NCBI RefSeq assembly: GCF_016695175.1
Contig: NZ_CP068023.1
Location: 1,875,501-1,939,500 of the forward strand
Source: Pseudoalteromonas sp. GCY
Lineage (GTDB): Bacteria; Pseudomonadota; Gammaproteobacteria; Enterobacterales; Alteromonadaceae
Length of the DNA stretch: 64,000 nt
Direction of reading: 5' to 3'
Position 1 is the stretch's first letter. Each line of letters opens with the position of its first letter. Positions 1 to 6,816 of this stretch are shown here, in pieces. A model generated the notes under the pieces. The model worked only from the letters and a program-made list of their open reading frames with translations. It made no database searches and was not told the DNA's origin. Made by a program: the position numbers and the translations under genes.

Positions 1-82
1 TCTCTTTTTATTAATATTGACGGTGTTTGATTTTTAGTCTATTTTTGGTTTGATTTTGAAATAAATATTTAAGGATAAATAT

Positions 83-382
83 ATGGAAAAGACATTTGAA
101 ATCAATAATTTTTTAATCTACTTTGCTTTTGTATTAGTCTTCAGCTGTAATACTCAGGCCAACTCTGAACAAAACACTGATCTTAAACATCTCATGACAG
201 CCTGTCATGGGTGTAGTGAAAGCTATAGTCAATCTGCCGCTAAAAGTGCATGGGAACCGGGGGAAAGTGGCACTGTTTTCGTATTTAATTACCCTGCAAG
301 AACACTTAAAAAGTATTATGTATATTATGAGTGGATCCAAGTTGACCCTTATCAGCGAGTTCCAATAAAGAGTGAGAGCTGA
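83..382 (+). CDS. Exported CHxC-family protein, N-terminal part (first tandem copy, frameshifted)
   Basis: I do not recognise this family. The 99-residue product has a hydrophobic N-terminus (about residues 9-22, ending in VFSC, a poor lipobox), then C41-H42-G43-C44 and a block FVFNYPARTLKKYY. The next two genes have the same layout: signal or anchor, CHxC, then a tyrosine-rich block with a conserved R-x-L-x-K. The second copy continues about 130 residues beyond this block. Here the frame stops at 380-382, and the sequence matching the rest of the second copy continues in the +1 frame from 369. This is therefore best read as the front half of one broken or shifted gene. RBS AAGGA lies upstream of the ATG. 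The role is unknown; a CxxC-type redox or metal site in the periplasm is possible. Confidence 0.6.
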   Translation: MEKTFEINNFLIYFAFVLVFSCNTQANSEQNTDLKHLMTACHGCSESYSQSAAKSAWEPGESGTVFVFNYPARTLKKYYVYYEWIQVDPYQRVPIKSES

Positions 383-980
383 AGTATTATCGTCTGGAGA
401 AAGAGAGTATGGGCAAAATATTGTTCAAGTCTTTAATGATTTTAAAGAACGCTCTTTAACCTATGAAGTATACCAAGGTTCTCTCCATACTGATATAGTT
501 GTTAGCTCAAGTCCTTATGGTAATAACGCTTTTGACTTTGTTCGGAGTTCACAAATGCGAGATGAGCTATTTGATACGCACTTTCGGCTTGGATACAATA
601 GAGTGTCAACCTTAGTTAATAGGGTTACTTCTGCTCTAAACATAAAAAGGTTTGCTATACTTTCAGAGAAGTTTGATTTTAATATCATTTTTCCAGATGG
701 CTCATATGTAAAAGTTGAACCTAACCTACATAGACAAACCTATAACATAGTTGAAGTTAAAGATGGAGACGGCAACACCATCCCTGTCACGCCCCCCAAT
801 ACACCACAGTATTATCAGCATAGGCAATGGGCTCGTTATGAAAATTTTAAAGAGTATATGTCAGAGCTAGGCCTAAGAATGCGACAAGCTGAATTGTCTC
901 GTTCTTGCCCGAGAATAAAGACGAGTTGCACTATTTCCTCTGACAATAGTCGGATGACCTGCTTAGCGTCTTGTAGTTAG
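372..980 (+). CDS. C-terminal part of the frameshifted first CHxC-family copy
   Basis: This frame is open from 369, just after a TAA at 366-368, and overlaps the end of the preceding frame by about 11 bases. Its GTG at 372 has no convincing RBS and no signal peptide follows, which argues against independent translation. Its middle (NAFDFVRSSQMRDEL) aligns with NANDFILTSAMRSSL of the second paralogue, and its IFPDGSYV aligns with VFTDGSYV there. It is longer at the C-terminus than the second copy and ends in a cysteine-rich tail with four Cys in the last 25 residues. It could be a pseudogene remnant, a sequencing indel or a programmed shift; no strong slippery site is visible. Confidence 0.5.
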   Translation: MRAEVLSSGEREYGQNIVQVFNDFKERSLTYEVYQGSLHTDIVVSSSPYGNNAFDFVRSSQMRDELFDTHFRLGYNRVSTLVNRVTSALNIKRFAILSEKFDFNIIFPDGSYVKVEPNLHRQTYNIVEVKDGDGNTIPVTPPNTPQYYQHRQWARYENFKEYMSELGLRMRQAELSRSCPRIKTSCTISSDNSRMTCLASCS

Positions 981-1026
981 TCAGGGACTTTGTAACTCAT
1001 TAATATTATATATAAAAGGAATAATT

Positions 1027-1728
1027 ATGAATATTAACTTTAAGATCTCATTTGTATTTATCTTATTTTTCAGTTTTATTTGCCATTCAAGCACAGAGAA
1101 ACTGAGTAGTAATCAATTTAGATTATTAGGTGGTTGCCATGGATGCCAAGATATTGAGGCTAGAAGTGTTGCAATAGAAATATTAGGTATAGGCAATAAT
1201 GGCATTGTTTTTATTTATGATTTTGTAAATAGAAACCTGAGCAAGGTCGAAATTTATCATGATAAAGCGAGTGTTGAGGGTGAGCAAGTTTACATACCAC
1301 AATACAGAGTGCTTTCATTAACTGAAAAAGAGTCAATGGCGCTTGAACCACTAGAATCATTATTTCTGGAAAGCTTGAATTATGGTAGCTATTTGAGCGA
1401 GTCTCCCTACTTGATAGCAGCTCATCAGGTTGAAGGGGATTGGAGCAAGGATAATGCAAATGATTTTATCTTAACATCGGCGATGAGAAGTAGCTTAAAT
1501 AAGGAAATTATTGTTAATCTAAAAAGTCGTATCAAGCCTTTGCTAATTTCAATTAGAGATATTTTGGATATGGATACCAATGAACTTGTAGATTTAAAGC
1601 TCCTTCATAAATTAGTGTTTACCGATGGAAGTTATGTGCTTGCGGTTGAAAGTGAGCAAAGTGACGGCGAGGATTTTAAAGTACTTAAAGCTTACGATAG
1701 CCAGCATAACGTGTTGAAAACGTACTAA
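1027..1728 (+). CDS. Exported CHxC-family protein, full-length second copy
   Basis: Unrecognised family; 233 residues and the only intact long member here. A hydrophobic N-terminus (residues 7-19) suggests export. C37-H38-G39-C40 follows, then GIVFIYDFVNRNLSKVEIY, which matches the R-x-L-x-K block of both neighbours. The second half carries NANDFILTSAMR and VFTDGSYV, which align with the frame at 372-980. RBS AAAAGGAATAATT precedes the ATG. It lies 46 bases after the first copy and 35 bases before the third, all on the same strand, so a three-gene transcript is likely. The local base composition is more AT-rich than the rest of the window. CHGC is not a heme motif (that is CxxCH); a disulfide or metal site is a guess. 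Confidence 0.6.
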   Translation: MNINFKISFVFILFFSFICHSSTEKLSSNQFRLLGGCHGCQDIEARSVAIEILGIGNNGIVFIYDFVNRNLSKVEIYHDKASVEGEQVYIPQYRVLSLTEKESMALEPLESLFLESLNYGSYLSESPYLIAAHQVEGDWSKDNANDFILTSAMRSSLNKEIIVNLKSRIKPLLISIRDILDMDTNELVDLKLLHKLVFTDGSYVLAVESEQSDGEDFKVLKAYDSQHNVLKTY

Positions 1729-1763
1729 GAGAACTGATTCCAAATGCTTAATTAGGAGCTAAT

Positions 1764-2117
1764 ATGAAAAAATATCTTTTAGGGCTACTATTAATATTTC
1801 TCTCATTAGTGAGCTTTATAGCATACTGTGGTTTTCAAGCTAAATATAATGTCTTAACCAGCTGTCATATGTGCTCCGAGCTAAAAAAACAAAGTGAGGC
1901 AATTAGAGCGCATAAGGGGCAATTAGGAGAAAAGGTTTATGTCTATGACTATAGCTCACGAAGCTTGTCAAAATATCAAATAGCATCTAAGTTGGTATTG
2001 ACGGACAATGGCGTTGTGGATATTGATTATGCAGTGCCTGAACCATTGTCTATAGATGAACGGTTGGCTCAAGTAATGATTGATAAAGTTTTTGATGGGG
2101 TAATTGCTTCAAACTAA
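1764..2117 (+). CDS. CHxC-family protein, short third copy (N-terminal domain only)
   Basis: A 117-residue protein. Residues 4-22 form a strong hydrophobic segment (signal peptide or N-terminal anchor), followed by C34-H35-M36-C37 and KVYVYDYSSRSLSKYQ, the block shared with the two upstream copies. The end (EPLSIDERLAQ) aligns with the LSLTEKES region of the second copy, and the protein stops where the long copy continues. It is either a natural short form or a truncated gene. RBS TTAGGAG sits seven bases before the ATG. A strong terminator follows. Function unknown. Confidence 0.55.
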   Translation: MKKYLLGLLLIFLSLVSFIAYCGFQAKYNVLTSCHMCSELKKQSEAIRAHKGQLGEKVYVYDYSSRSLSKYQIASKLVLTDNGVVDIDYAVPEPLSIDERLAQVMIDKVFDGVIASN

Positions 2118-2135
2118 TTTTAACTTATTATGATT

Positions 2136-2176
2136 AAATATGAAGCTTATGGAGTAATAAGCTTCATATTTTTTAT
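2136..2176. terminator. Bidirectional terminator between the CHxC genes and tusE
   Basis: A perfect 15-bp inverted repeat (2136-2150 and 2157-2171) with a 6-base loop, flanked by a T-run on the right and an A-run on the left. It can terminate the CHxC genes on the plus strand and tusE on the minus strand. Confidence 0.8.
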
Positions 2177-2185
2177 CAAGTATTA

Positions 2186-2515
2186 TCAAATACATTTGGC
2201 GGGTTTTGGCAATCCTGCTATTTTTGTTGCTTGTTTGGCTGGGCCTTTTGGAAATAACTTATATAAATAGATGCTATTACCTTTATCTTCGCCTAGTGCT
2301 TTAGCCATTGCCTTTACCAGCATGCGGATCGCGGGGCTGGTGTTGTATTCGAGATAAAAATTTCTCACAAACTCAATGACTTCCCAATGTGCATCTGAAA
2401 GCTCAATATTTTCTTCTGCGGCTAGAAGTGGTGCTAAATCTTTAGTCCATTGAGTATGATCTAGCAAATAGCCTTGTTTATCTGTCTCGATAGTTTGGTT
2501 GTTAAATTCTAACAT
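2186..2515 (-). CDS. tusE: Sulfur relay protein TusE
   Basis: Final carrier of the TusABCDE relay, which passes persulfide sulfur to MnmA for the 2-thio group of 5-methylaminomethyl-2-thiouridine at wobble U34 in tRNA. It is a DsrC-family protein (about 109 residues) with [14 protein letters not shown] and the carrier cysteine next to last (KPAKCI end). The ATG at 2515 (MLEFNNQ) fits the family; an upstream TTG at 2527 would add four residues and overlap tusB. It is the last gene of tusDCBE, transcribed from the higher coordinate side. Confidence 0.9.
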   Translation of the reverse strand: MLEFNNQTIETDKQGYLLDHTQWTKDLAPLLAAEENIELSDAHWEVIEFVRNFYLEYNTSPAIRMLVKAMAKALGEDKGNSIYLYKLFPKGPAKQATKIAGLPKPAKCI

Positions 2516-2520
2516 GATGA

Positions 2521-2775
2521 TTACCAAGTAATTGAATTGTTCATAGTAATGCTCAGCTCAACCCAATCTTTGTCAGAAATAAGCTTTACTCCGGCTTCTG
2601 GGACAATGCCTCTGGCATTCGCACAGGTTTGCAACATCACCACATTTGCATCCCCAGCTGAGATACGCGTTTGCCCAAAGCAGCCATCATTACATAATAA
2701 AATTGTGTCGTGATGGGATACAAACTGCAGCTGATCGCATGCTTCGATACTAGAAATAATATGTAGCGTACTCAT
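2521..2775 (-). CDS. tusB: Sulfur relay protein TusB
   Basis: DsrH-like subunit of the TusBCD heterohexamer, which receives sulfur from TusA and passes it to TusE. The protein is 84 residues (MSTLHIISS start), a normal family length, with the LLCNDGCFG segment. Its start overlaps the tusC stop by four bases and tusE follows within a few bases, so the four genes look translationally coupled. Confidence 0.88.
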   Translation of the reverse strand: MSTLHIISSIEACDQLQFVSHHDTILLCNDGCFGQTRISAGDANVVMLQTCANARGIVPEAGVKLISDKDWVELSITMNNSITW

Positions 2776-3131
2776 AGCGTCACCACAAAGTCATGTTGTT
2801 TGATTAACGCAAGGATTTCACGTTGATTTTTGATTTCAGTAGCAACAGCAAGGGAGTGTGGCGATATGTTAAATTCCTCCATCGCTGACTGACAGGCATA
2901 AACCCGCTCGACATCATAAATTTCCAGAGTTTTTAATTGCTTAAACATGTCTTTTAAACCCAGTGTGGGCGCATTGAGGGTTTTCTGGAGCGATAGCACA
3001 GCAGAACCGATAAAAAGCCAACTTACTTGTTGATCAATCGCTGCATAGATTAGTGCGACATCGAGCGCTTCTTTCAGACTATTTTGGTCAAATGGACTGG
3101 TCTGAGAAATAATTAACACGTTTTTACTCAT
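2772..3131 (-). CDS. tusC: Sulfur relay protein TusC
   Basis: DsrF-like subunit of TusBCD, needed for complex assembly in tRNA 2-thiolation. It is 119 residues and begins MSKNVLIISQTSPF, with VERVYACQSAMEEFNI in the DsrEF fold. It overlaps both tusD (upstream) and tusB (downstream) by four bases, the ATGA-type coupling of a tight operon. Confidence 0.9.
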   Translation of the reverse strand: MSKNVLIISQTSPFDQNSLKEALDVALIYAAIDQQVSWLFIGSAVLSLQKTLNAPTLGLKDMFKQLKTLEIYDVERVYACQSAMEEFNISPHSLAVATEIKNQREILALIKQHDFVVTL

Positions 3132-3481
3132 TTAAACTGCATCCACTTATCAGACTTACTCGAGATCATGGCAAACTCCGCAAGGCCAGCAACGGTGAAA
3201 GGGCTAACGTCTTCGATGCTAACGCCGCGTTTTTCTGCTGCTGTGACACACAACAAGAGGGGGATCCCTTTATCTTTGATGCGTTGCCAAAGTGCGTTGA
3301 CTTGCAATTCGTCGGAAGCGTGTACGATGTTTTGACTAGCGTGATAAACACCATCTTGGTATAGAAAGATACACGCGATTTGATGGTCACTTTTAATAGC
3401 GGCATCGACATACCGTTCTAGTAAAGTTAACTTTGACTGTGCAGCTACGCCAAAGTGCACTGATATGGCTATTTGACTCAA
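3128..3481 (-). CDS. tusD: Sulfurtransferase subunit TusD
   Basis: Active sulfur-accepting subunit of TusBCD (DsrE family, 117 residues). The catalytic cysteine lies in IPLLLCVTAAEKRG, matching Cys78 of the E. coli protein by context. It is the first gene of tusDCBE. The terminator of the upstream BI-1 gene sits directly before it, so the operon must start from a promoter very near or within 3482-3540, or depend on readthrough. Confidence 0.9.
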   Translation of the reverse strand: MSQIAISVHFGVAAQSKLTLLERYVDAAIKSDHQIACIFLYQDGVYHASQNIVHASDELQVNALWQRIKDKGIPLLLCVTAAEKRGVSIEDVSPFTVAGLAEFAMISSKSDKWMQFK

Positions 3482-3491
3482 ATTTTACTCA

Positions 3492-3520
3492 TAAAAAAAG
3501 CCCCTAATGGGGCTTATTTT
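3492..3520 (-). terminator. Terminator of the BI-1 family gene
   Basis: Stem AAGCCCC / GGGGCTT with a 4-base loop (3499-3515), followed on the minus strand by a T-run (the A-run at 3493-3499). It lies between the BI-1 family stop and the tusD start. Confidence 0.75.
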
Positions 3521-3535
3521 ATCAGAAATTCTGAG

Positions 3536-4201
3536 TTAGTCATCCGACGCGCCTAAAAGGGCAAGGATACTGGTAAATAAGTTATAAATACTTAAATACA
3601 AGCTCACAGTTGCAAGCACGTAGTTTGTCTCGCCGCCGTTGATGATGCGGCTTGTATCATAAAGGATAAAGCCAGACATTAATAAAACAACTGCCGCGTT
3701 AATTGCCATAAACGCGATGCTCGATCCAATGAACAAGTTTACTAGGCTTGAGATAATAACCACGATTAAACCAACCGTTAAAAAGCCACCCATAAACGAG
3801 AAGTCTTTTTTCGTAGTTAGTGCATAAGCTGATAAACCGAAGAAAATTAACGCTGTTGTGCCAAGTGCTTGTGCTATCAACATGCCACCATTTGGTAGTG
3901 CAGCATAGTGATTAAGCATAGGCCCAAGACCGAAACCTAAAATACCAGTAAATAAGAATACAAGACCGATAGCAGAAGATGAGTTTGCTTTTTTACCGAT
4001 AACAAATAGCAAACCAAATGCAACTAATGAACAAACGATACCAGTAAACGCTGGTAATGCCATCGTCATTGAAATTGCGGCTGTTACTGCACTGAACGCT
4101 AATGTCATTGCCAATAGGAAGTAAGTGTTTTTCAACACTTTGTTTGTTTCCATTGTCGACATGACAGGTTTTGCAGTGTTGTATGAATGATTGAATGCCA
4201 T
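3536..4201 (-). CDS. yccA: BI-1/YccA family inner-membrane protein
   Basis: Bax inhibitor-1 family protein with about seven transmembrane segments and 221 residues, the usual size. E. coli YccA is a substrate and modulator of FtsH. The N-terminus has the family start pattern (STMETNKVLKNTYFLLAMTL) and the C-terminal helix contains GFILYDTSRIINGGETNYV with the conserved Asp of the YccA branch. RBS AAGGAGCT precedes the ATG on the minus strand. Its position next to the tus genes resembles the yccA-tusE neighbourhood in enterics. Confidence 0.85.
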   Translation of the reverse strand: MAFNHSYNTAKPVMSTMETNKVLKNTYFLLAMTLAFSAVTAAISMTMALPAFTGIVCSLVAFGLLFVIGKKANSSSAIGLVFLFTGILGFGLGPMLNHYAALPNGGMLIAQALGTTALIFFGLSAYALTTKKDFSFMGGFLTVGLIVVIISSLVNLFIGSSIAFMAINAAVVLLMSGFILYDTSRIINGGETNYVLATVSLYLSIYNLFTSILALLGASDD

Positions 4202-4208
4202 GATTCAA

Positions 4209-4498
4209 GCTCCTTAATAAAACATGCTGATCCCAAATATAACTGAGATAAGAGTATCAATTGTTATATGTTGGGGCAATGGTTTCTGGATCAATATCTG
4301 TCGTTAATTGGGTCTCTACGGTAATATTTACTCGATACGTAAGACTTTGAATATTTTCAAAAGTTCGCTGAAATATCAAAAATACGCATAATTTTGACTG
4401 GTTCTTAGACGATTGAGCCAAATTTTACGCAAACGATCAAATAATTGAAAAAAAAGCTTCACAACCGCATAGGGATTCTCTATTATTCGCCCCGCTGC
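4209..4498. other. Intergenic region, yccA to tRNA-Ser
   Basis: 290 bases, AT-rich. The right end holds the tRNA promoter described separately. The left end (about 4236-4270) has a loose inverted repeat TATAAC / GTTATA that may belong to the yccA promoter. I see no gene here. Confidence 0.5.
4458..4486 (+). promoter_or_regulatory. Sigma-70 promoter of the tRNA-Ser pair
   Basis: TTCACA (4458-4463), 17-base spacer, TATTAT (4481-4486), followed by a GC-rich discriminator (CGCCCCGC) right before the tRNA. A GC-rich discriminator is typical of stable-RNA promoters under stringent control. Confidence 0.7.
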
Positions 4499-4589
4499 GG
4501 AGAGATGGCTGAGTGGTTGAAAGCACCGGTCTTGAAAACCGGCATACGTTAATAGCGTATCTAGGGTTCAAATCCCTATCTCTCCGCCA
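4499..4589 (+). tRNA. tRNA-Ser (anticodon UGA)
   Basis: 91 bases with CCA encoded. The acceptor stem GGAGAGA pairs with TCTCTCC; the D arm is TGGCTGAGTGG. The anticodon stem CCGGT/ACCGG has loop CTTGAAA, giving anticodon TGA. A long variable arm (ATACGTTAATAGCGTAT) is typical of class II tRNA-Ser. GGGTTCAAATCCC is the T arm. It decodes UCA and related UCN codons. Confidence 0.97.
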
Positions 4590-4631
4590 CTTATTTTAGA
4601 TTCGTGCTGTTAAGCGTGGATAATAGGTTTT

Positions 4632-4722
4632 GGAGAGATGGCTGAGTGGTTGAAAGCACCGGTCTTGAAAACCGGCATACGTTAATAGCGTATCTAGGGT
4701 TCAAATCCCTATCTCTCCGCCA
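4632..4722 (+). tRNA. tRNA-Ser (anticodon UGA), second copy
   Basis: As far as I can read, the 91 bases are identical to the copy 42 bases upstream, including the variable arm and encoded CCA. It is probably co-transcribed with the first copy and processed from one precursor; a terminator follows at once. Confidence 0.97.
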
Positions 4723-4729
4723 CATTTAA

Positions 4730-4755
4730 AGCCCTCAAATTTGAGGGCTTTTTTG
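4730..4755 (+). terminator. Terminator of the tRNA-Ser transcript
   Basis: 20-base perfect palindrome, stem AGCCCTCAAA / TTTGAGGGCT, followed by a run of T at 4748-4754. Confidence 0.88.
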
Positions 4756-4904
4756 TTTCTGATATCAGAAATCTCCCGTATTGCAATTTCAGCTATATAT
4801 TCTCGATAAAAATACCTATTAGACCAAAGTCGGCTAGTGCCGAGGCACTGCTTGCACAATACTCAATAGTGTTGAATGAATAATAAGTGTAGAGAGTGTT
4901 GAAT

Positions 4905-5282
4905 ATGAAACAAGTTGGCAAAGGGGTTGGGTTCTCTTTATTATCACCGTTAATCGTGGGTGGTGTGCTTGGGATTTACTACAGCTTTACACTCGGCCGC
5001 AGTGAGATGTTCTTTAACTTACTACTCAGCGCAATATCTAACGCATACATCGTTGGTCTTGCAATGTGCCTATTCGTTGTTCCCGGATATATCCTTATGT
5101 TTAGGTACAACAAGGTGCAGTATGGTGGTTTGTTAACACTGGGCTTACTTGGTGGCGCGATATTTAGCTATCTTTTTGCTGCACAATCTGGTGTTGGTTT
5201 TATTGTTAACGCTTTAATGTCAATGCTCGCCGCGGGGCTATTCTTGTTTGGTTTGCGGGCAGGTCATCGTAAAACTGAGTGA
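4905..5282 (+). CDS. Small four-helix membrane protein of unknown function
   Basis: About 125 residues with four predicted transmembrane helices (roughly residues 9-27, 34-60, 70-90, 94-113), short loops and a basic C-terminus (GHRKTE), which suggests both ends in the cytoplasm. I do not recognise a named family. The ATG at 4905 is preferred over GTG 4896 because AGAGAG sits eight bases before it. It follows the tRNA terminator and precedes msrC by about 120 bases, so it is probably monocistronic. Confidence 0.7.
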   Translation: MKQVGKGVGFSLLSPLIVGGVLGIYYSFTLGRSEMFFNLLLSAISNAYIVGLAMCLFVVPGYILMFRYNKVQYGGLLTLGLLGGAIFSYLFAAQSGVGFIVNALMSMLAAGLFLFGLRAGHRKTE

Positions 5283-5403
5283 TAATTAACCGAGCAGTGT
5301 CAGTTTTACAGATAATTAATACTTTTTCAGTCGAAAAGGTTTTAATTATTTCTCCGAAAGAGTACCTTTAGCTTTTGTCGTTCAATTCGTGAATTTGATG
5401 GTA

Positions 5404-5862
5404 ATGCAAAAGCTAGACTTTTATCAGACTTTAGTTAAACAAGCTCAAGGGCTAATCAGTGGTGAACACAATGTGATTGCCAATATGGCAAACTTGAGTG
5501 CGCTTTTATTTACAACTCTTGAAGATATCAACTGGGCAGGCTTTTATCTTATGGATAGCACTGAAGAGTTGGTTCTTGGGCCATTCCAAGGCAACCCAGC
5601 CTGCATCCGAATTCCTGTTGGTAAAGGTGTATGTGGCACAGCAGCTGCAACTTGTGAAACGCAATTGGTTGAGGATGTTCACGCGTTTGCTGGTCACATT
5701 GCTTGCGACGCAGCATCAAATTCAGAAATTGTGATCCCTGTTTTTAAAGATAATAAAGTGATCGCCGTGCTAGACATTGACAGTCCTAGTCTGGCAAGAT
5801 TTGACGAGCAGGATAAAATCGGATTAGAAGCGTTAGTTAAAGCGTTTGAGGAAACGCTTTAA
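5404..5862 (+). CDS. msrC: Free methionine-(R)-sulfoxide reductase
   Basis: A GAF-domain enzyme that reduces free Met-R-O with thioredoxin. All three family cysteines are visible: GNPACIRIP, GKGVCGTAA and GHIACDAASNSEIV. DINWAGFYL and LDIDSPSLARFDEQD frame the GAF fold. The ATG at 5404 (MQKLDFYQTL) aligns with the E. coli start; GTG 5389 and ATG 5398 also lie in frame, and none has a strong RBS. Its stop overlaps the next start (TAATG), so it is probably translationally coupled. The msrC-proQ-prc order recalls E. coli yebR-proQ-prc. Confidence 0.92.
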   Translation: MQKLDFYQTLVKQAQGLISGEHNVIANMANLSALLFTTLEDINWAGFYLMDSTEELVLGPFQGNPACIRIPVGKGVCGTAAATCETQLVEDVHAFAGHIACDAASNSEIVIPVFKDNKVIAVLDIDSPSLARFDEQDKIGLEALVKAFEETL

Positions 5863-6140
5863 TGAAAGATATGCTTCAGGTACAAGATTATTTGTTTTCC
5901 TACGCCGATGTTGGTGATTGGGAAGGCGAAGAAGAAGTTGTTGCAGAACGCTTAAATGAACTTATTCATCACGCATGGGATTTGCTTCCCGAAGATTTAG
6001 ACTGTGACACAATAGATAGGCTCATAGAAGGTATTTGGGAACATCTTCGCGGTGATTTAGCGCTTCTTGAAGCAGATATAGAAGAGCTAATTGACTGGGT
6101 TACACACTATATAAACTCGTCGCTCGATGAGCAGATGTAA
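5862..6140 (+). CDS. Small acidic protein between msrC and proQ
   Basis: 92 residues, strongly acidic (Asp/Glu-rich, one Lys) and rich in Leu and Trp, predicted mostly alpha-helical, with no signal peptide or membrane segment. I cannot assign a family. The ATG shares a base with the msrC stop, and proQ starts 15 bases after this stop, so it is embedded in the msrC-proQ-prc run. Because ProQ is basic and RNA-binding, a ProQ-modulating or stress role is possible, but that is speculation from position and charge. Confidence 0.75.
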   Translation: MKDMLQVQDYLFSYADVGDWEGEEEVVAERLNELIHHAWDLLPEDLDCDTIDRLIEGIWEHLRGDLALLEADIEELIDWVTHYINSSLDEQM

Positions 6141-6155
6141 TTAATAGGTTTAAAA

Positions 6156-6806
6156 ATGGAAACCACAAACAAGCTAAAAGACACAAATGAAGTATTAGAC
6201 TTCTTATTTTCAGAATTTCCTAACTGCTTCAAGCAAAAGGAAGGGATTAAGCCATTAAAGGTTGGTATTTTCAAAGATATCGCTGAGCGTATTGAGGGGT
6301 CTGACAAAGTCAGTAAAACTCAAGTACGTCAAGCGCTTCGTAAATATACTTCAAACTGGCGTTATCTCGAAGCAGTCACTAAGAACGAGTTTCGTGTAGA
6401 CCTAGACGGCAATCAAGCAGAAAAGGTTGAACAAGAGCACGTTGAGCACGCAGAAAAAGCATTGGCCGAGAGCCGTGCAAAAATGGCTAAGCGTAAAAAG
6501 CCTCAGCGTCCAAATAATCGCGATGGCGAAACAAAATCTTACAAAAAGAAACCTCACGCTAGGGATCGTCAAGATCAAAAACGCCCTAAAATGAGTAATA
6601 AACCTGCTGAAGTTAAACCAAAGCGCAGTGGTAAAGTTGAACCTTTACCGGCCGAACAGGTCAAGGTTAATAACAAAGTTAAAGTTAAACTTGGTCAAGC
6701 GCTTGTTAACGCTACTATCACTGAAGTCAAAAATGATGAAGTGCACGTAGAGCTTGTAACAGGAATGCAAGTTAAAACTAAAGCAGATAGCCTATATATC
6801 CAGTAA
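6156..6806 (+). CDS. proQ: RNA chaperone ProQ
   Basis: Global RNA-binding protein of the FinO/ProQ family, 216 residues. The N-terminal FinO domain (about 1-115) has FLFSEFPNCF, KPLKVGIFKDI and QVRQALRKYTSNWRYL, the conserved RNA-binding surface. A basic, low-complexity linker (about 108-165) is rich in Lys/Arg. A C-terminal Tudor/SH3-like domain (VKVKLGQALVNATITEV) completes the usual ProQ layout. prc begins ten bases downstream with its own AAGGAG, the same pairing as in enterics. Confidence 0.93.
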   Translation: METTNKLKDTNEVLDFLFSEFPNCFKQKEGIKPLKVGIFKDIAERIEGSDKVSKTQVRQALRKYTSNWRYLEAVTKNEFRVDLDGNQAEKVEQEHVEHAEKALAESRAKMAKRKKPQRPNNRDGETKSYKKKPHARDRQDQKRPKMSNKPAEVKPKRSGKVEPLPAEQVKVNNKVKVKLGQALVNATITEVKNDEVHVELVTGMQVKTKADSLYIQ

Positions 6807-6816
6807 GGAGTTGTAT

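Noticed and set aside
195..220. Heme-c binding site in the CHGC proteins
   Set aside because: The c-type heme motif is CxxCH; here the order is C-H-x-C with no His after the second Cys.
366..385. Programmed +1 frameshift in the first CHxC copy
   Set aside because: No slippery codon run or RF2-like context is visible, so an indel is the simpler reading; kept only as an alternative.
4499..4722. tRNA-Ser pair as a phage or island attachment site
   Set aside because: Both copies are full-length tRNAs with their own promoter and terminator, and no integrase or partial tRNA duplicate is nearby.
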